NCBI GenBank assembly: GCA_046765875.1
Contig: JBKPSJ010000220.1
Coordinates: 1-18,582, forward strand
Reading direction: 5' to 3'
Origin: DASRHY01 sp046765875
Lineage (GTDB): Bacteria > Actinomycetota > Actinomycetes > Propionibacteriales > Kribbellaceae
Length of the DNA stretch: 18,582 bases
The position numbers were made by a program, and so were the translations under genes. Of the stretch, positions 14,632-18,582 are shown in pieces (within the stretch, counting starts at the first letter, position 1; each line of letters opens with the position of its first letter). Below the pieces are notes generated by a model that was not told the DNA's origin, searched no databases, and worked only from the letters and a program-made list of their open reading frames with translations.

Positions 14632-15135
14632 ATGGGTGGGATTCCGCAGGGGGATCTGCGGTTGCTGGAGACTGAGACCGCGCAGCGGCTGCTGAGGTCG
14701 CGGATTCCGGCGCGGATGGCTTTCGTGTGGACCGACGGTACGCCGCGGATCGTGCCGACCTGGTTCCACTGGACCGGATCGAAGATCGTGTCAGCGACGT
14801 ACCTGGCCGGTCCGGAGGCGGGGATCCGGCACGCCGCCCGGCGGGTCGGAGCGTTGCGCGCGAACCCGGCTGTGGCGATCAGCATCGACACGGAAGCGTC
14901 TCCGCCGGAGTCGCTGGCCATCCGTGGCCGGGCCGAGATCGAGGAGATCGACGGGCTGGCACCGGAGTACCTGCTAGCCGCAGAGCGGTATCTCGGTGCC
15001 GAGGGCGCGGCCGGCTTGCGCGATGCGATGGACAAGCCGGGCACCCGGCAGGCACGAATAGCCGTACGACCCGAATGGGTCGGGCTGATCGACTTCCAGA
15101 CCCGGCTGCCGAGACCGCAGGGAGGGGTCCTATAG
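14632..15135 (+). CDS. PPOX-family flavin/F420-binding split-barrel protein
   Basis: This 167-residue protein has the pyridoxamine 5'-phosphate oxidase-like split-barrel fold used by FMN-, F420- or heme-binding actinobacterial proteins. The pattern RIPARMAFVWTDGTPRIVPTWF (24-45), then GSKIVSATY and ANPAVAISID, matches the first strands of the barrel. ATG 14632 follows a strong GAGAGGAG ribosome site. It is transcribed away from the toxin-antitoxin pair, and the two share the 108-base gap that holds the operator. The 11-bp tandem repeat begins at its stop codon. Cofactor and reaction cannot be fixed from sequence; F420-dependent reduction or FMN-dependent oxidation are both possible. Confidence 0.85.
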   Translation: MGGIPQGDLRLLETETAQRLLRSRIPARMAFVWTDGTPRIVPTWFHWTGSKIVSATYLAGPEAGIRHAARRVGALRANPAVAISIDTEASPPESLAIRGRAEIEEIDGLAPEYLLAAERYLGAEGAAGLRDAMDKPGTRQARIAVRPEWVGLIDFQTRLPRPQGGVL

Positions 15136-15159
15136 CTGTCCAATAGCTGTCCAATAGCT
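15132..15159 (+). repeat. 11-bp tandem repeat, about 2.5 copies
   Basis: ATAGCTGTCCA is repeated exactly at 15132-15142 and 15143-15153, then ATAGCT at 15154-15159. It begins within the PPOX stop codon and lies about 70-100 bases before the inferred start of the YCII/sigma transcript. It could be a slippage product or a helix-phased binding site. Confidence 0.85.
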
Positions 15160-15165
15160 TGGCCG

Positions 15166-15178
15166 GGTGACTGTCACC
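15166..15178. promoter_or_regulatory. Short palindrome upstream of YCII/sigma operon
   Basis: GGTGAC-T-GTCACC is a perfect 6-bp inverted repeat with one central base, 22 bases before the candidate ECF -35. It could be a regulator site or simply an mRNA hairpin. Confidence 0.3.
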
Positions 15179-15199
15179 GAGCAACCGCCGCGGGTCGAA

Positions 15200-15226
15200 C
15201 GTCGATCTGGCGCGGAGGCGTTCGTA
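15200..15226 (+). promoter_or_regulatory. Candidate ECF42-type promoter
   Basis: CGTCGA (15200-15205) and CGTA (15223-15226) are 17 bases apart. ECF42 sigma factors are reported to use a TGTCGA-like -35 and a CG-starting -10, so this sits one base from the expected -35. It precedes the YCII gene that is partnered with an ECF42-like sigma, which suggests autoregulation. Confidence 0.45.
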
Positions 15227-15252
15227 CGAGTGGTGACAGGAAGGATGCCTCG

Positions 15253-15597
15253 ATGACGCGCTACATGCTGACCATCTACCAGCCGGACGGGCCGCCGCCA
15301 GGGCCCGACGTACTGGACCCGATCCTGCGCGATCTCGCCGGCTGGAACGACGACCTGAGAGCCGCCGGAGCCTGGGTGTTCAACGCCGGGCTACACCCGC
15401 CGAGCACCGCGACCGTACTCAGGAAGGGCGACGGTGGTTCGGTGCTGATGACCGACGGCCCGTACGTCGAGGGCAAGGAACACGTCGGCGGGTTCACCGT
15501 GATCGAGGTCGAGGACCTCGACGCCGCACTGGACTGGGGACGCCGGCTGGCCGGCATCCTCGGGCTGCCGATCGAGGTCCGGCCCATTGCCGGATGA
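15253..15597 (+). CDS. YCII/DGPF-family protein
   Basis: This 114-residue small alpha/beta protein is of the YCII/DGPF family. MTDGPYVEGKEHVGGF (66-81) is the signature, and the ferredoxin-like fold starts MTRYMLTIYQPDG. ATG 15253 follows AGGAAGGA by seven bases. The next gene starts four bases after its stop and encodes the sigma factor. DGPF proteins are the defining genomic partners of ECF42 sigma factors and are usually under their control. The biochemical role of the family is not established; a link to stress or to binding small molecules is inference. Confidence 0.92.
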   Translation: MTRYMLTIYQPDGPPPGPDVLDPILRDLAGWNDDLRAAGAWVFNAGLHPPSTATVLRKGDGGSVLMTDGPYVEGKEHVGGFTVIEVEDLDAALDWGRRLAGILGLPIEVRPIAG

Positions 15598-15601
15598 CTC
15601 C

Positions 15602-16840
15602 ATGACCGGCGTTGAGGCGGCCTTCCGGGAGGAGTACGGCCGGGCCGTCTCGGTACTGGTCCGCGTTCTCGGCGACATCGACCTCGCCGAGGAGGCAGTC
15701 CAGGAGGCGTTCGCCGTCGCGGTAAAGCGCTGGCCCGCCGACGGCATCCCGCCGAGCCCGGCCGGCTGGATCATCACGACGGCCCGGAACAAGGCGATCG
15801 ACCGGTTGCGCCGCGAGGCGGCCCGGGACGACAAGCAGGCTCAGGCCGCCTTGCTGTACGCCGAGGACGAGCCGCGGGAGGAGGGTGCGGTGAACGACGA
15901 ACGGCTCCGGCTGATCTTCACCTGCTGCCACCCGTCCTTGGCGCCGCAGGCTCAGGTGGCGCTCACACTGCGGCTGCTCGGCGGGCTGAGCACGGCCGAG
16001 ATCGCCCACGCGTTTCTTGTTCCCGAGACGACGATGGCGCAGCGGCTGGTCCGGGCCAAGGGCAAGATCCGCGACGCCCGGATCCCTTACCGGGTGCCGC
16101 ATGAGGCCGACCTACCCGAGCGCCTCCGTACCGTCCTCGCGGTCGTCTACCTGATCTTCAACGAGGGGTACGCCGCCAGCTCGGGTGAGCAGCTTGTACG
16201 CGACGACCTGTGCGCGGAAGCGATCCGCCTCGGCCGGCTGCTCGTCGAGCTGATGCCGGACGAACCAGAGGTGATCGGCCTGCTCGCGTTGATGCTGCTG
16301 ACCTCGTCGCGCCGGGCCGCGCGTACCGGTACGGACGGTTCACTCGTACGGTTGGCCGACCAGGATCGCTCGCGCTGGAACCGTTCGCTGATCGCGGAGG
16401 GACAGGAGTTGGTACGCCGCTGCCTCCGTCGCAATCAGCCCGGGCCGTACCAGATCCAGGCGGCAATCACTGCCGTACACAGCGACGCGCCGACCGCCGC
16501 GGACACCGACTGGGGCCAGATCGTCCAGCTGTACGACCAGCTGATGGCGATCGCGCCGAGCCCGGTGGTCGAGCTCAACCGCGCGGTGGCGGTGGCCGAG
16601 GTGTCCGGTCCGGCCGCCGGGCTGGCCCTCGTCGACGCGCTCGACCTGGACCGCTTCTACCTGTTCCACGCGATCCGCGCCGACCTGCTGGCCCGGCTCG
16701 GGCACAGAGCCGAAGCCATCGCGGCGTACGACGAGGCGATCGCCCGCACCGACAACACCGCCGAACGGCAATTCCTGGTGAACGCCCGCGCCAGTCTCGC
16801 GACTCAGCGCTTGCGGGGATCCTTCGGCCAGTCGTCGTGA
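15602..16840 (+). CDS. ECF42-type RNA polymerase sigma factor with C-terminal extension
   Basis: This 412-residue sigma factor has region 2 (about 7-75, FREEYGRAVSVLVR and GWIITTARNKAIDRLRR) and region 4 (about 98-165, STAEIAHAFLVPETTMAQRLVRAKGKI as helix-turn-helix). A C-terminal extension of about 240 residues follows, with helical TPR-like pattern (for example ELNRAVAVAE and AIAAYDEAIART). Such an extension with no anti-sigma neighbour is typical of ECF42, where the C-terminal domain is needed for activity. ATG 15602 is chosen four bases after the YCII stop; TTG 15587 would overlap that gene. There is no clear ribosome site, so translation is probably coupled. Its 3' end overlaps the convergent peptidase gene by 37 bases. 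Confidence 0.93.
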   Translation: MTGVEAAFREEYGRAVSVLVRVLGDIDLAEEAVQEAFAVAVKRWPADGIPPSPAGWIITTARNKAIDRLRREAARDDKQAQAALLYAEDEPREEGAVNDERLRLIFTCCHPSLAPQAQVALTLRLLGGLSTAEIAHAFLVPETTMAQRLVRAKGKIRDARIPYRVPHEADLPERLRTVLAVVYLIFNEGYAASSGEQLVRDDLCAEAIRLGRLLVELMPDEPEVIGLLALMLLTSSRRAARTGTDGSLVRLADQDRSRWNRSLIAEGQELVRRCLRRNQPGPYQIQAAITAVHSDAPTAADTDWGQIVQLYDQLMAIAPSPVVELNRAVAVAEVSGPAAGLALVDALDLDRFYLFHAIRADLLARLGHRAEAIAAYDEAIARTDNTAERQFLVNARASLATQRLRGSFGQSS

Positions 16841-17604
16841 TCGGGCCGCGAGAAGCCGCACCGGCCGACGAACCAGTACCAGGAGAACGGGTCGGCCACC
16901 GCGCTCGGCGGGTGCCGGCGGATCTTCTGCTCGAGAAGCAGCCAGGACTCCGGGAACTTCGTGTCCGGCTGGTTCCGCAACTGCGGTAGCAGTGCCTTGA
17001 TGCTGCGATGCGCGCTGTTGCGGTACGCGGCCCACAATCCGGTCATCGACCGATGCACGCCTGCGTATTGGATCGCCTCGTAACTCAGGCACAACAGACC
17101 GAGATTGTTGCGCGGCCTGCTGTCGCCGGGGCTCACCTTGGCCGCCTTCTGCCGCAGGCTGCGGTACAGGTCCCAGCTCATGTTGTAGTAGCCGCCCGGC
17201 CCGTCGTCCGGCCCGTTGCCCTTCAGCCCGTTGCGGGCGTTGCGGTACGAGCGGAGCTGGGCGGCGGCCTGCGGCGACAGGTCGCGGTCACCGCGGGCGA
17301 CGGCGTGGATGTGGTACGGCCAGTTCGACTGCAACGGTGTCCGCAGCCAGGCGGCGAAACCGACCTGGCGCAGCGCGAGTACCACCCCGCCACGCTCGCG
17401 CGGACTGAGATCGCGGGCTCGGACGTCGACCACGCCACCGCCGTCGTGCGTACCGGCCGAGGCGCTGACGCCCTTGTTGTACGAGCCCTGGGTGATCACG
17501 AAGCCGAAGCCGGCCAGGTTCTCCGCGGCCTGGATCATGTTCCAGGTCCGGCGGTTGACGTTGTTGCGGCCGCGGTAGTTGATTCTCTCCTCGACGAACG
17601 CCAT
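16804..17604 (-). CDS. M15-like zinc peptidase domain protein without signal peptide
   Basis: The first half of this 266-residue protein resembles M15 D-Ala-D-Ala or L,D-peptidases. GTHDGGGVVDVRA (51-63) gives His53 and Asp60 with the H-x6-D spacing of this group, and NWPYHIHAV (94-102) supplies the third zinc His. The second half (about 115-266) has Arg-rich stretches and Trp/Tyr-rich segments such as DPFSWYWFVGRCGF and is unrecognised. There is no signal peptide or membrane segment: it begins MAFVEERINYRGRNN, so it is either cytoplasmic or exported by a non-Sec route. ATG 17604 overlaps the upstream stop in a TGATG junction, so the two are coupled. The zinc site suggests peptidoglycan-type cleavage, but location argues for caution. 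Confidence 0.72.
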   Translation of the reverse strand: MAFVEERINYRGRNNVNRRTWNMIQAAENLAGFGFVITQGSYNKGVSASAGTHDGGGVVDVRARDLSPRERGGVVLALRQVGFAAWLRTPLQSNWPYHIHAVARGDRDLSPQAAAQLRSYRNARNGLKGNGPDDGPGGYYNMSWDLYRSLRQKAAKVSPGDSRPRNNLGLLCLSYEAIQYAGVHRSMTGLWAAYRNSAHRSIKALLPQLRNQPDTKFPESWLLLEQKIRRHPPSAVADPFSWYWFVGRCGFSRPDHDDWPKDPRKR

Positions 17605-18582
17605 CAGCGGGTCACCTCCGGTACCTCGTCGCCGGTCGGGTACACCACGCCGTCGACCCCGGGCTCACCCTCGGGAACCTCGGCACCGCCGTCCTCGTGG
17701 TACTCGGCCTCCTCCGGGTCCGGCAGGTCCAGATCCGGACCCTCGGGTTCGGATTCGCCGGGCTCCTCGGGCTCCTCGAAGTCGGCCATCACGTCGTCGT
17801 CCTCGGGCAGCGCGCCGGCCGGTGCGACGTCGGCCGCCGCCTCCTCGCCGGTGTCGGGTTCGAGCGGCACCTCGGACTCGTCGGGCTCGGCGGTGACCTC
17901 CTCCGTCGGTGCGGCCGCGGTGTCCTCCGGCGCCTTCTCGGGCTCCAGCGGAACCGCCGCCGGTGGTGTCACCGGAGTGGTGTCCGGGGTCGGCTCGACA
18001 CTGGTGCCACCCGGCATGCCCTCCAGCAGCGCCTGCGCCCGCTGGTCGAGCAGCCGCGACAACGCCTGCTGGGCGAACCCGAACACCAGCGCGTACGCCA
18101 GAATCTGCTCCTGCGAGTCCAGGTCCGTCAGGCCCGGTACGAACCCGCCGCGGATCGCGACGATCGCCAGGATCGCCGTGAACGCACCCAGCGGGACCTT
18201 GAGAAACCCCAGCGCCACCGGTACGTCGTACGGGGTGGAAGTGCCCTTGAGGTTGCGGATCGACACCGCCGACGTCAGCGTGCCGCCGAGGGCACCGAGA
18301 ATCGCGACCATGATGATGTCGGCCCCGCGCGGCCCGGTCGATCCGGTACTGGTCGGGCAGACCTGAGAAGGGGGCGTGCCGCTACCGGTGAAGCACAGCG
18401 GCAGCCAGTTCGGGTACCGCGCGAGCACCAGCACCGTCGCGACGACCAGCGCCAGCATGAGGAATGCTGCGATCGCCACGATGTTGCGGAAGCTGCGTAG
18501 TTGCGCGTGTTCGAGGTCGGACTTCTCGTAGCTGTCGCTGATCAGGCGGCGCAGCACCGGCCGAGCGAGGTCGGGGTCGAAC
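17604..18582 (-). CDS. Membrane protein with very acidic C-terminal tail (partial at window edge)
   Basis: I do not recognise this protein. The frame is open to the last base of the window: residues FDPDLARPVLRR precede GTG 18557, so the true start probably lies outside. Counting from GTG 18557, hydrophobic segments lie at about 25-47, 80-101, 113-137 and a shorter one at 152-168. Cys55 and Cys67 sit between the first two. Residues 188-317 form a low-complexity Pro/Glu/Asp/Ala tail with about 44 acidic and only 2 Lys/Arg residues, certainly disordered. The stop overlaps the peptidase start (TGATG). A membrane platform with an acidic tail that could recruit the basic peptidase C-terminus is one possible reading. 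Confidence 0.75.
   Translation of the reverse strand, partial: FDPDLARPVLRRLISDSYEKSDLEHAQLRSFRNIVAIAAFLMLALVVATVLVLARYPNWLPLCFTGSGTPPSQVCPTSTGSTGPRGADIIMVAILGALGGTLTSAVSIRNLKGTSTPYDVPVALGFLKVPLGAFTAILAIVAIRGGFVPGLTDLDSQEQILAYALVFGFAQQALSRLLDQRAQALLEGMPGGTSVEPTPDTTPVTPPAAVPLEPEKAPEDTAAAPTEEVTAEPDESEVPLEPDTGEEAAADVAPAGALPEDDDVMADFEEPEEPGESEPEGPDLDLPDPEEAEYHEDGGAEVPEGEPGVDGVVYPTGDEVPEVTR

Noticed and set aside
17604..18366. Long plus-strand open frames of over 400 codons opposite the membrane protein and peptidase.
   Set aside because: They are Ser/Gly/Pro/Arg-rich low-complexity shadows of the acidic tail and have no domain signature or ribosome site.

Overview
The window is high-GC DNA with strong G/C third-codon bias. 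It carries a WhiB-family regulator and an actinobacterial oligoribonuclease, and several genes appear to have leaderless starts. This points to a soil actinomycete; a Kribbella-like member of the Propionibacteriales/Nocardioidales is my guess from sequence style, not from a search. There is no phage, IS element, rRNA or CRISPR array. No gene-free stretch exceeds about 215 bases.

Layout, left to right. Bases 1-103 hold only a good ribosome binding site at their end. At 104-765 is a secreted two-repeat protein whose reading frame is broken at about four points. Then come a leaderless class V PLP enzyme (790-2505) and a large secreted GH20 hexosaminidase (2714-5878) behind its own promoter and a perfect 12-bp palindrome. 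A single-pass Cys-rich membrane protein, tRNA-His(GTG) and oligoribonuclease (orn) follow on the minus strand (5892-7430). On the plus strand are a Gfo/Idh/MocA-type protein with a substituted catalytic motif and a WhiB7-type regulator. After an 86-nt intergenic hairpin come a minus-strand LysR regulator and a divergent MFS exporter that share a T-N11-A operator.

The right half continues with an M48-like membrane protease and a KstD-like FAD dehydrogenase on the plus strand. A minus-strand Phd/PIN toxin-antitoxin pair ends one base from the dehydrogenase. Then come a PPOX-family flavin/F420 protein and a two-gene YCII/DGPF plus ECF42-type sigma factor operon with a candidate ECF promoter. The sigma gene overlaps tail to tail with a coupled minus-strand pair: an M15-like peptidase without a signal peptide and a membrane protein with a very acidic tail that runs off the right edge.

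Functional reading: this is mostly ordinary chromosomal accessory and housekeeping content, not one large system. Four small regulatory modules stand out: the LysR/MFS pair, the toxin-antitoxin pair, the DGPF-ECF42 pair and WhiB7. The least explained gene set is the M15-like peptidase with its acidic-tailed membrane partner. Three genes (class V enzyme, LysR, M48) share the same arrangement, a TANNNT hexamer exactly six bases before the start codon, which indicates leaderless transcripts.
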